From Rhizobium johnstonii 3841 (GTDB taxonomy: Bacteria > Pseudomonadota > Alphaproteobacteria > Rhizobiales > Rhizobiaceae), in assembly GCF_000009265.1 (NCBI RefSeq), contig NC_008384.1, forward strand, positions 620,001 through 684,000: DNA of 64,000 nt, in the 5' to 3' direction. The notes below the pieces were generated by a model. That model saw nothing but the letters and a program-made list of their open reading frames with translations. It made no database searches and was not told the DNA's origin. Shown piece by piece: positions 39,923 through 47,671 of this stretch (the first letter of the stretch is position 1; every line of letters begins with the position of its first letter). Both the position numbers and the translations under genes were made by a program.

Positions 39923-41275
39923 TCACGCGGTCTGGAAATCTGTGAGCATGCTGTAGGAGGGCAATGTCCTTTTGGCGAAGATCCCCTTGCGGAGGAGGAC
40001 GCGGTCGGAGTGCGGACGGGCGATAACCTGGTCGAGGCTCCAGGCTTCCAGGATCATCAGGTCTGCCGGACGACCGACGCCGATCGTACCGGCGTCGATG
40101 CCCATGATGCCAGCGGGTGCCGGGCCGGCAAGAGCGGGCGCATCCCCGTAGGGGTGGTCGAGATGCAGGATGCGCACCGCTTGCCGCCAGGTGTCCAGCA
40201 TGTCGTGATCGCCATAGGCAAAGAACGGATCGCGGCAATTGTCGCCGGCCGCGGCGACCGGAATGCCAGCCGCCTGCAATTCCTGTACGGGCGTGACCCC
40301 GCGCCAGCGCGGCGTGCGGCCGTTTTCGCGATCCTGGAGATACATGTTGACGGTTGGCAGCGTGATGATCGAGAGGCCGGCATCGGCGATCAGCGCGATC
40401 GTGTCGCGCAATTCTTGCTCGCCCAGAAGCGCAAGCGAACAGCAGTGGCCGCACGTCACGCGCCCCTCGTAACCGTGGCGGATGGCGGCACGCGCCACAT
40501 GCGGCAGGGCATCGGCCTGTGCCGCCTCGTCGACATGTAGGTCGACATCCAGTTCCCGTTCCTTCGCCAGCGCAAACAACCGGTCGAGCAGCAGGTCGAT
40601 GTCGTCGAGGCCTGACCCATGTGTGCCCCCGGAGGCGCGGGTGACGCCGCCGAGCAAGCCGCCGTGGACGGCAACGATATCGGCAAGGCGGGTGCCATAG
40701 TCGTCGCGATAGGCATCGAGCGGCACGAGGCCGGCAGCCTGCAAGGTGATGCAGCCTTTCCAACGTTCGCGCGTTTCGGCAAACGCGCTCCAGGTGATTT
40801 CCGCCTGCCCCTCGTGACTGTCGAGATGGGTGCGGATAGCGGCCACGCCATGGGCGTCAGCCGTTGCAAGAGCGAATTCCATCCGCCGCAGGAGGTCGTC
40901 GGCATTCCAGTGGGCAAGCCGGTCCGCCGTCGTCGCGGCGCGCGCGCCGGGATGCGTGCCGCCAGAATCGGGCGCACGTCCCATGGTGTGGCCCTTGTCG
41001 AGATGGGCGTGCGCGTCGATCAGAAGCGGCCAGACATGGCGGCCGTCGAGCGCGACTGCATCTTCGCCACCATCGGCAAGGGCCGGCGTTATCGCAGCGA
41101 TCCTGCCGTTCTCGACCAGAATATCGACGAGGGCGCAACCGTCCCGGTCCACCTCTCCGCCACCAGGCACGTCATCTGCAAGCAGCGCGACCGGGACGCG
41201 CGCCTTCGCAAGACGAATGCGCTCCTGTCTCGCCAGACGAGCGGCAAGGGTGGGAAACAGGGAAAGATCGTTCAT
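39923..41275 (-). CDS. Cytosine-deaminase-like amidohydrolase
   Basis: A 450-residue metal-dependent amidohydrolase of the CodA type. Metal and catalytic motifs: LIDAHAHLDKGHT, RTHLDSHEG, DLHVDEAAQAD, GHCCSLALL and AAGDNCRDPFFAYGDHDML. The family deaminates cytosine, isoguanine, creatinine-like and related cyclic amidines. It is the last gene of the operon that starts with the transporter carrying xanthine-type riboswitches, so a purine or purine-breakdown product is a plausible substrate (inference). Confidence 0.82.
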   Translation of the reverse strand: MNDLSLFPTLAARLARQERIRLAKARVPVALLADDVPGGGEVDRDGCALVDILVENGRIAAITPALADGGEDAVALDGRHVWPLLIDAHAHLDKGHTMGRAPDSGGTHPGARAATTADRLAHWNADDLLRRMEFALATADAHGVAAIRTHLDSHEGQAEITWSAFAETRERWKGCITLQAAGLVPLDAYRDDYGTRLADIVAVHGGLLGGVTRASGGTHGSGLDDIDLLLDRLFALAKERELDVDLHVDEAAQADALPHVARAAIRHGYEGRVTCGHCCSLALLGEQELRDTIALIADAGLSIITLPTVNMYLQDRENGRTPRWRGVTPVQELQAAGIPVAAAGDNCRDPFFAYGDHDMLDTWRQAVRILHLDHPYGDAPALAGPAPAGIMGIDAGTIGVGRPADLMILEAWSLDQVIARPHSDRVLLRKGIFAKRTLPSYSMLTDFQTA

Positions 41276-41307
41276 GGTGGGTCTCTATCGGATGGGTTGC
41301 CGAGCGG

Positions 41308-42210
41308 TCAGCTCTCGTCGAACGAGGCGAGCAGACGCTCCTGCGCGAATTGCATGAAATGGCTGCCGGCGGGTGAAAGCGAGCCGCGGGCGCGGTGGAG
41401 GATGTTGAGCCGTTGCAGCGAGTCGGTTCCCGTCAGCGGAATGAAGACCAGGTCGCCGGTCGCCATCTCGCGGTCGACATCGAGCCGGTTGAGGAAGGTT
41501 ACGTGAGGCGTTGTCCGGGCAAGGCGCTTCATCAGTTCCATCGAATTGGTCTCGACGACGGGAACAAGGGTGGCACGCGCCGGGGCAGTCGCCTCGACGA
41601 CCTCGCGCAGCGACAGCGATCGATCCGCCAGAACCAGCGGATAGAGCAGGCAATCGGACATGCGCACGGTCTTGCGGTTTGCGAGGGGATGGGCGGGCGC
41701 GACGACGGCTCCCAGCGCATGGCGGAATTCGGCGGCACGTTGCAGCCGGGTATCGTCCGGCAGGTTGTAGGCAATGGCGAGATCGGCCTGGCCGAGCGCA
41801 ACCATCTCCGCAACAGTCGTCCGGTCGCCGACCATGATCCGCAGGCTGACCTGCGGATGTTTTTCTCGGTAGGCGGCAACGATCTCGGCAACCCGGCCCG
41901 CAGCGAGCGTTGCCATGGTCGCCAGCACCACCTCGCCGCGATTGAGCCCCTTGAGGGACTGGATCTGCGCCCGCATCCGCTGATGCGCCTGCAGTGTCTC
42001 GCGAATGTGCTGGATGAGGATCTCGCCGGAACTCGTCAATTTCAGGCCGCGCGGCAGGCGCTCGAAAATGGGTGCCTGCAGCTCTTCCTCAAGCTCCAGG
42101 ATATAGCGGTTCACCGCAGAGGCGGCGACATGCAATGTCTTTGCCGCCTTGCGGATAGAGCCCTGTCGGGCCACCTCGTCGATATAACGCAGCGCGCGTC
42201 CATGAAGCAT
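41308..42210 (-). CDS. LysR-family regulator
   Basis: A LysR protein with the helix-turn-helix at its N-terminus (LRYIDEVARQGSIRKAAKTLHVAASAVNRYILELEEEL in two halves) and a normal effector domain. I use the Met at 42210, which gives the normal distance to the DNA-binding helix; Met 42279 would add 23 residues. It sits inside the operon between the oxygenase and the amidohydrolase genes rather than divergently, so it may respond to the same substrate. Confidence 0.88.
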   Translation of the reverse strand: MLHGRALRYIDEVARQGSIRKAAKTLHVAASAVNRYILELEEELQAPIFERLPRGLKLTSSGEILIQHIRETLQAHQRMRAQIQSLKGLNRGEVVLATMATLAAGRVAEIVAAYREKHPQVSLRIMVGDRTTVAEMVALGQADLAIAYNLPDDTRLQRAAEFRHALGAVVAPAHPLANRKTVRMSDCLLYPLVLADRSLSLREVVEATAPARATLVPVVETNSMELMKRLARTTPHVTFLNRLDVDREMATGDLVFIPLTGTDSLQRLNILHRARGSLSPAGSHFMQFAQERLLASFDES

Positions 42211-42281
42211 GATGGGTCCGTTGCCTGACGGGAGTCGGATTGACTGTTCCACGATGTCACCGCAACGGACCATCTTCAACG

Positions 42282-43277
42282 TTACTTCTTGGCGAAATTG
42301 GCGTTGATGCGCCGGGTCAGGTATTCGCCGGCGGTGATCGCCTCGTATTTGCCGAGCGGACCCTGCATGACGGCATCGCGGTTTGCCTGGCAGAAGAAGG
42401 GCAGTGACAGTCGGCGGCCCATGTACTCATTCTCGCGCGGCATGCGCACCCGGTGCAGCGTCGACTGCAGCTGGTCGTCCGACCAGCGCATCAGCATGTC
42501 GCCAATGTTGCAGGTGATGTAGCCCTTGCGCGGCGGAACATCCGTCCATTCCTTCAGGGCTGCATCCTTGCCCGGGCACACCTGGAGCCCGCCTTCGCCC
42601 TCCTTCTGGTGAAGGATGGTCAAGCAATCGAAGTCCGAATGCGCGCCGGCACGCCACGACGAGAAGTCTTCCGGCTTGGCGCCTTCCATCGACATGTAAT
42701 GGATGAGGCGCAGCGTCGATTGATACTGGTCCGAAGACGGGTCATGCGCCTTGGTGAAGAAATCCTCGGCAAAGCCCATCTTCAGCGCAAAGCAGGAGAG
42801 GATGCGCATGCCGAGCTCCCAGTTCTGTCGCTCGAAGCGGAGCATCTTTTCCCGGAAGCCCGGAAGATCGTCTTCGCTCGGCCACAGGTTGAGGCGGATC
42901 ATGTCCGGCCGGGTGAGCTGGAAGCTCTCCTTGTTATCCGGAGTACCGGTGGAGGGGCGGACCTGCGCCTTGAATTCCCAGCCGGCATTGATGCCCTTCG
43001 GCATTGGGGTTTTCGCCTTAACCTCCGCCGGCAGTGCGAAAAATGTCCAGGCCGTTTCGAAGGCAGCGTCGATATCGTCCTGGGCGATACCGTGATTGTA
43101 GACCTGGAAGAAACCGATATCGACCGAGGCCTGCCAGAGTGCATCAGCGATCTCGTGCTTGCGGTTGTCGAAGTCAGAAAGGTCGATGACGGGGATTTCC
43201 CGGTCAACGGTCGTGCCCATGCCGCCGATAGTCGCTTCCTTGGCGAGTTCCGCGAGGGTGTCTGTCTGGATATTCAT
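42282..43277 (-). CDS. Isopenicillin-N-synthase-like 2-oxoglutarate/Fe(II) oxygenase
   Basis: A 331-residue non-haem iron oxygenase: N-terminal DIOX_N part (IPVIDLSDFDNRKHEIADAL, FFQVYNHGI) and a double-stranded beta-helix with iron ligands in AHSDFDCLTIL (HxD) and STLHRVRMP (distal His), plus RRLSLPFF (RxS for 2-oxoglutarate). The ATG at 43277 has TAAGGAGA upstream; the longer frame is an artefact. A riboswitch-like RNA lies 40 nt before it, inside the operon. The substrate is unknown; context suggests a purine-related ring compound, different from the known TauD-type xanthine hydroxylase XanA. Confidence 0.85.
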   Translation of the reverse strand: MNIQTDTLAELAKEATIGGMGTTVDREIPVIDLSDFDNRKHEIADALWQASVDIGFFQVYNHGIAQDDIDAAFETAWTFFALPAEVKAKTPMPKGINAGWEFKAQVRPSTGTPDNKESFQLTRPDMIRLNLWPSEDDLPGFREKMLRFERQNWELGMRILSCFALKMGFAEDFFTKAHDPSSDQYQSTLRLIHYMSMEGAKPEDFSSWRAGAHSDFDCLTILHQKEGEGGLQVCPGKDAALKEWTDVPPRKGYITCNIGDMLMRWSDDQLQSTLHRVRMPRENEYMGRRLSLPFFCQANRDAVMQGPLGKYEAITAGEYLTRRINANFAKK

Positions 43278-43297
43278 ATCATTCTCCTTACGTGAAT

Positions 43298-43311
43298 GCC
43301 GGCGAACCGGC
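43298..43311 (-). promoter_or_regulatory. UUCG-loop hairpin between riboswitch and oxygenase gene
   Basis: On the transcript GCCGG-UUCG-CCGGC forms a perfect 5-bp stem with a UUCG tetraloop, 20 nt upstream of the oxygenase start. It could be part of the expression platform. Confidence 0.5.
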
Positions 43312-43317
43312 GGTTGA

Positions 43318-43355
43318 GGAGCAATGTCCGGGCAAGGCCCGACTGCTTCTACTCC
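43318..43355 (-). promoter_or_regulatory. NMT1-motif (xanthine-type) riboswitch, intra-operon copy
   Basis: On the minus strand: GGAGUAGAAGC, then AGUC-GGGC-CUU-GCCC-G-GAC, then AUUGCUCC. The outer GGAG/CUCC helix, the inner GUC/GAC helix with a bulged G, and the internal-loop strands GUAGAAGC and ACAUUGC are shared with the copy at 46182-46222, while the distal stem differs by compensating changes. The layout agrees with my recollection of the NMT1-motif RNA, which is known to bind xanthine and uric acid. It lies between the permease stop and the oxygenase gene. Confidence 0.75.
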
Positions 43356-43363
43356 GGATGGGT

Positions 43364-44215
43364 TCAGCCGTTTTTCGGCAGGCTCCAGGGAAAGAGGAGC
43401 TTCTGCGTCAGGACCACGGCCTGAAACAGCAAGAGCGACATGGCGGCGAGCACCAGCAAGCCGGCCCAGGCCTGTGGCAGCTTGAACAGGGAGGTCGACA
43501 GCTGGATGAAATAGCCGACGCCGGCTTCGGATGCGCAGAACTCCGCAACCACGGCGCCGATGACGGCAAGCGTGATCGAGATTTTCAGCGCCGAGAAGAT
43601 GTAGGGCACTGCAAACGGCAGACGTATCTGGGTGATCTCGCGGAAGCCCGAGGCGCGCAGGCTTCGCGACAGCTCGATCAGCTCCGGCGGGGTTGCCGCA
43701 AGGCCCGTTGCGGTGGAGACGACGAGCGGAAAGAAGGTGATGAGACAGGTGATAACGATGCGTGGCGCATCGCCCGCCCCGAGCACGACGATGATGATCG
43801 GCGCAATTGCCACCACCGGCGTCGACTGCACTACGACGAGCAGCGGATAGAGCGTTCGCGACAGGAATGGCGATCGCATCATGACCACCGCGAGTGGAAT
43901 GGCGATCACGATGGACATCGCATAACCGATCAGCGCCACCCGCAACGTCGCGGCGATGTGACCCATCCAGCGCTCGAAGCCGATGGAGGAGAACGAGCCG
44001 AGGATCGCGCTTGGCGGCGGCAGCAGATAGGTCGGGATCGACAGGAGCCGCGCCGCCGCTTCCCATAGCAGCGCCGTGCCGATCAGGGCCGCGGCGGTCG
44101 TGATGCCCGGCAACGCCAGTAGCTGCTTTAGGAACGCGACCGGCGTACGGCTCTGCATGGCCTCACGCCGCGTGACGGGTGAGGAGGAGATCGCGGAGGT
44201 AATCGGAGAGGTCAT
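43364..44215 (-). CDS. ABC transporter permease (SsuC/TauC/ThiX type)
   Basis: A 283-residue inner-membrane permease with about six helices and the EAA-loop-like segment ELSRSLRASGFREITQIRLP. It matches the BPD_transp_1 family of nitrate/sulfonate/hydroxymethylpyrimidine importers. The Met at 44215 overlaps the ATPase gene by 53 bp; a Met at 44158 with GTGAGG upstream would leave a 4-nt gap and is equally plausible. Confidence 0.9.
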   Translation of the reverse strand: MTSPITSAISSSPVTRREAMQSRTPVAFLKQLLALPGITTAAALIGTALLWEAAARLLSIPTYLLPPPSAILGSFSSIGFERWMGHIAATLRVALIGYAMSIVIAIPLAVVMMRSPFLSRTLYPLLVVVQSTPVVAIAPIIIVVLGAGDAPRIVITCLITFFPLVVSTATGLAATPPELIELSRSLRASGFREITQIRLPFAVPYIFSALKISITLAVIGAVVAEFCASEAGVGYFIQLSTSLFKLPQAWAGLLVLAAMSLLLFQAVVLTQKLLFPWSLPKNG

Positions 44216-44936
44216 GGATCGCCTTGTCCTTTGCAGTTTCAGGGCCGCGTGGCCGGCCGACGGGAACGGTGACTTCAGTCAGGATCGAGCCCGGACGTCC
44301 GGTCATCACCAAAACGCGGTCGGACAGAAGCGCCGCCTCGCTGACGGAGTGGGTGATGAAGACCACGGTCTTGGGACGTTCGGAGAAGATGCGCAGCAGA
44401 TCGAAGCCCATCACCTCGCGCGTCAGGGCATCCAGCGCCGAGAAGGGTTCGTCCATCAGCAGGATATCCGGGTCCATCAGCAGCGCGCGGGCGATGCCGA
44501 CACGCTGCTGCATGCCGCCGGACAGTTCGTCCGGCAGGCGTTTCTCGAAGCCGGCAAGCCCGACCATGCTCAGCAATTCACCCGCCCGCCCGCGCTCCTC
44601 TGCCGTTACCCGGCCGGTCTTGTGGCGGGCGGGAAACACGACATTGTCTTCGACAGTCGCCCAGGGAAGCAGCGTCGGCTTCTGGAAGACGATCCCGATG
44701 TCGTCACGCGGGGCCGTCACCGGCAGAGCGAAGACGTCTACCGAGCCGGAGGTCGGCTTCAACAGGCCGGCGATCATGCGCAGCAGGGTCGATTTCCCGC
44801 AGCCCGAAGGGCCGAGGATCGAGACAAACTCATGCCGGGCCACATCGAAACTGACGTCGCGCAGCGCTTCCGTGCGCCCGGACCGGGTTTCGAAAACCTG
44901 TCCAAGCCTGTCGAAGCGGATAGCGGGCATCGCCAT
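44163..44936 (-). CDS. ABC transporter ATP-binding protein (SsuB/TauB type)
   Basis: A 257-residue ATPase with Walker A GPSGCGKST, Q-loop region FQKPTLLPW, signature LSGGMQQR, Walker B ILLMDEPFSALD and switch His in VFITHSVSEA. It starts 5 nt after the binding-protein stop and powers the importer with the permease. Confidence 0.95.
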   Translation of the reverse strand: MAMPAIRFDRLGQVFETRSGRTEALRDVSFDVARHEFVSILGPSGCGKSTLLRMIAGLLKPTSGSVDVFALPVTAPRDDIGIVFQKPTLLPWATVEDNVVFPARHKTGRVTAEERGRAGELLSMVGLAGFEKRLPDELSGGMQQRVGIARALLMDPDILLMDEPFSALDALTREVMGFDLLRIFSERPKTVVFITHSVSEAALLSDRVLVMTGRPGSILTEVTVPVGRPRGPETAKDKAIHDLSDYLRDLLLTRHAA

Positions 44937-44941
44937 GGCGG

Positions 44942-45931
44942 TTACTCCGTGACGGCGAAGGTGCGGTTGACCGTGGTTTCCGGATCGAGCTTGGCCGGAT
45001 CGATGTCCTGCGCTTCAGAGACACGGCGCCAGGTTTCGGCGAGGCGGGCGGTTTCGAAGGCACCGAGGCCGTCCTTCTCCGTCACCTCGTTGAAGATCAA
45101 CGGCAGCGTGTCCTTGAGCGAGCCCTGGACATCTTCCGAGCCGAGTTCCGGTACGATGGCGGTGACAGCAGCGGCAGCCTTCTGCGGATTCTCCTTGGCG
45201 AACTCGACGGATTTCTTGTAGGCGGCGATAAAGCGGGCGGCGACCTGCGGACGCTTGGCGAGGAAATCGTCGCTGGCGATGAGAGATGCGGAATAAAGCT
45301 CGAGCCCGGCTGCCGACCATGGCAGGGCAACGATCTCCTTGCCAGCTTCCTTGCCCTGGTTGCTGTAGCGCGTCAGGTCGGTCATCCAGGCGATGATGCC
45401 ATCGGCATTGCCGGTCATCAGCATCGGGCCGAGTGCGCCGGGATCGGCCTTGATGAGCTTGATATCCGCCATGTCGATGCCGGCATCCTTGAGCACCAGC
45501 GGCAGGTAGACATTCGAGGATGTGAAGGGCGACGTCGCGATCGTCTTGCCCTTGACGTCAGCGACGCTTGCGATCGAACCGCCCTTGGCGACGTAGAAGG
45601 CATGCGGCCCCTTGTTGAACAGCGACATGACGGCGGTCACCTTCACGCCTTCATTGGCGCGGGCGGCCATCAGGGCGCCGATATCGGAAACACCGATGTC
45701 GGAGGACGCGGCGGCAAGGCGCGAGATGGCGTCGGTCGAGCCGCGACCGGAGGCGATCTCCACCTCAAGGCCGGCATCCGAACAGAAACCTTCCTGGATG
45801 CAGACGTAGATCGGCGCCTTGTCGCCACCCGGCAGCCAATCGAGCTGAAAGATCACCTTGTCGGCGGCGGAGGTGGCGCCGGCAGAAAGGGTTGCGGCAA
45901 GTGCATAGAAGGCAAGCTTGGTGCGGGACAT
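44942..45931 (-). CDS. NMT1/THI5-like ABC substrate-binding protein
   Basis: A 329-residue periplasmic binding protein with a signal peptide (MSRTKLAFYALAATLSAGATS). The mature part has the NMT1/THI5-like pattern (FQLDWLPGGDKAPIYVCIQEGF, then EVEIASGRGSTDAISRLAA). Proteins of this family carry pyrimidines, purine-like compounds or sulfonates. The ATG at 45931 is set by the signal peptide. It heads the operon and lies about 250 nt downstream of a xanthine-type riboswitch. Confidence 0.9.
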   Translation of the reverse strand: MSRTKLAFYALAATLSAGATSAADKVIFQLDWLPGGDKAPIYVCIQEGFCSDAGLEVEIASGRGSTDAISRLAAASSDIGVSDIGALMAARANEGVKVTAVMSLFNKGPHAFYVAKGGSIASVADVKGKTIATSPFTSSNVYLPLVLKDAGIDMADIKLIKADPGALGPMLMTGNADGIIAWMTDLTRYSNQGKEAGKEIVALPWSAAGLELYSASLIASDDFLAKRPQVAARFIAAYKKSVEFAKENPQKAAAAVTAIVPELGSEDVQGSLKDTLPLIFNEVTEKDGLGAFETARLAETWRRVSEAQDIDPAKLDPETTVNRTFAVTE

Positions 45932-46181
45932 GGGTCGACCTTTCGCAATGAGTGTTCGGTTTTTAAGGACGGATAGTGATTGGCGACGCGCTCCGGATCG
46001 AAGCCATCCGCGACGAGCCTGGCAATTGCGCAATCGCGTTTTTCAGAACGCTTGCTGCTCAGGCATGCAAAGCAACGATGCGCGCGAAGGTGATCAACTC
46101 CAGTGTCGATCTCTGCGGATTTCGGGGCGAGATCACTGGCTTTTCCCTGCATTAGGACATCTCCTCGACAGATTTACCCGT

Positions 46182-46222
46182 CGAGCAATGTCCAGAACCG
46201 AGGCTCAGACCGCTTCTACTCG
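46182..46222 (-). promoter_or_regulatory. NMT1-motif (xanthine-type) riboswitch, head of operon
   Basis: On the minus strand: CGAGUAGAAGC, GGUC-UGAGCC-UC-GGUUCU-G-GAC, AUUGCUCG. The outer CGAG/CUCG pair replaces GGAG/CUCC of the other copy, and the distal stem has a different sequence but the same pairing and bulged G. This covariation supports a real RNA fold. A GAGGAG site and short open frame (start 46152) follow it; the binding-protein start is 250 nt away. Confidence 0.78.
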
Positions 46223-46619
46223 CAGGTCTTTTGTCTCATGAATTTCCGGCGTTCTGCAAGATTTTAAACGCTTCAATTCGTGTGCTGAAAAAACAGGCGA
46301 AATTGACAGCATTGAGGTTGAGGTGGGCCGGCCCGTCATCGATGTGATTGAAATAAAAGGATAAATTCCTCTGCAGCCGAGCGGGCCGGCGGCTGAAGAA
46401 ATGAGCGTTCTAATATTTAGAGCGCTTAGCTCGTAATTTTCTTGTCGCACCTTTAGCTTTAGCGCTTCAAATCACAGCGTCATCCAGCGCTTCGTCTCTC
46501 TCCATGATCCGATCGCCAACCTCTTCCACATCCCCAGACACGTGTGGGCGCAAATCGCTCGGGCAAGAACCGTCGAGGCGCGGCCAGCCTAGAATTGCCT
46601 TGCGATCGTTAAGTTTACG
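46223..46619. other. Intergenic region without a supported gene
   Basis: About 400 bp upstream of the riboswitch; should contain the operon promoter. An open frame at 46205-46450 overlaps the riboswitch and has no support. The right end holds the 20-nt sequence 46604-46623 that recurs inverted at 38261-38280. Confidence 0.4.
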
Positions 46620-46766
46620 ATGCCGGGCCACCGCCTGCTCCAGCATGGCGAATTCGACGGCGGCCACGGACGTTATGCCTATTACGACACGGTGCCCGAT
46701 CTCGGCGTGATGATCGAACTGCTGGAATTCGACAGCGACAAGGAAGTCCAGCCGAAGCCGGCCTGA
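46620..46766 (+). pseudogene. Remnant of a VOC-superfamily (glyoxalase-like) gene
   Basis: A 48-codon frame whose residues GRYAYYDTVPDLGVMIELLEF match the C-terminal strand-loop of VOC-family proteins (where Y/F-x-DT ... G-x-x-IEL is typical). The N-terminal two thirds of the gene are missing. The fragment begins at a 20-nt sequence also found beside the IS110 element, which suggests truncation by a mobile element. Converges with nadC. Confidence 0.6.
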
Positions 46767-46770
46767 GGGA

Positions 46771-47670
46771 TCACAGCGCCTGTGCAATCCGTTTCGGGCT
46801 AACCTCCGTCGCGGCCGCGGCTTCGACGAAATCGAGCCCGATATCCAGTACCGGCGCGCTGTGCGTCAACCAGCCGACGGAAATGAGGTCGACACCGGAA
46901 GCGGCGATTGCGGCGGCCGTCATCGGCGTGACGCGGCCGGATGCCTCGGTGATGGCCCGGCCGGCGACGATGGCGACGGCCTCGCGCAGCTGATCCGGCG
47001 TCATATTGTCGAGCAACACGGCGTCGACGCCGGTCTCCATCGCTTCACACAGCTGATCGAGGGTGTCCACTTCGACTTCGATCTTCACCATATGGCCGAC
47101 GCCTGCCCGCGCCCGGCGGATCGCCTCCGTCACCCCACCGGCGATGGCCACGTGATTATCCTTGATCAGCACCGCGTCATAAAGCGCGAAACGGTGGTTC
47201 ATGCCGCCGCCGGCCCGCACGGCATATTTCTCCAGCGACCTGAGGCCCGGCGTCGTCTTGCGCGTGCAGGCAACGGACGCCCTGGTGCCGCGAATGGCGG
47301 CGGCAATCTGAGCCGTCACAGTCGCAATACCTGAGAGATGGCCGAGGAAATTCAGCGCGGTGCGCTCGGCGCTCAGCAAGCCACGCGACGGACCTTCGAT
47401 GGTGGCGATCACGTCGCCGGGCTTGACCGCATCGCCATCCTGGAGATGGCGGCGCATGACGATCTCTGGATCGACGAGAGCGAAAGCGAGTTCGGCGGCA
47501 TCGAGACCGGCGATCACGCCCGGCTGACGCGCAGCCATCACCACCGTCGAACGATGATCCCTAGGGATGACGGCGGCCGAGGTTATGTCGCCGGCAAGAC
47601 CGAGATCTTCGAGAAGGGCTGCCCGCACCAGCGGCTCGACGATCAGGCGCGGAAGGGGAACAAGGCTCAT
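46771..47670 (-). CDS. nadC: Quinolinate phosphoribosyltransferase (decarboxylating)
   Basis: A 299-residue enzyme of normal length that converts quinolinate and PRPP to nicotinate mononucleotide. Visible: LGLAGDITS near the N-terminus, ERTALNFLGHLSGIAT, CTRKTTPGLRSLEKYAV and YDAVLIKDNH, which hold substrate-binding Arg, Lys and His. The Met at 47670 is one nucleotide past the nadB stop; an upstream Met at 47694 would overlap nadB. Third gene of the nadABC operon. Confidence 0.95.
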   Translation of the reverse strand: MSLVPLPRLIVEPLVRAALLEDLGLAGDITSAAVIPRDHRSTVVMAARQPGVIAGLDAAELAFALVDPEIVMRRHLQDGDAVKPGDVIATIEGPSRGLLSAERTALNFLGHLSGIATVTAQIAAAIRGTRASVACTRKTTPGLRSLEKYAVRAGGGMNHRFALYDAVLIKDNHVAIAGGVTEAIRRARAGVGHMVKIEVEVDTLDQLCEAMETGVDAVLLDNMTPDQLREAVAIVAGRAITEASGRVTPMTAAAIAASGVDLISVGWLTHSAPVLDIGLDFVEAAAATEVSPKRIAQAL

Positions 47671-47671
47671 C

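Noticed and set aside
39678..40763. 361-codon minus-strand frame over the amidohydrolase gene
   Set aside because: An out-of-frame shadow; the amidohydrolase frame has all metal motifs.
46205..46450. 81-codon minus-strand frame
   Set aside because: It overlaps the head riboswitch and has no ribosome site or recognisable motif.
46467..46787. 106-codon minus-strand frame upstream of nadC's end
   Set aside because: It is antisense to the recognisable VOC remnant and overlaps nadC; no family features.
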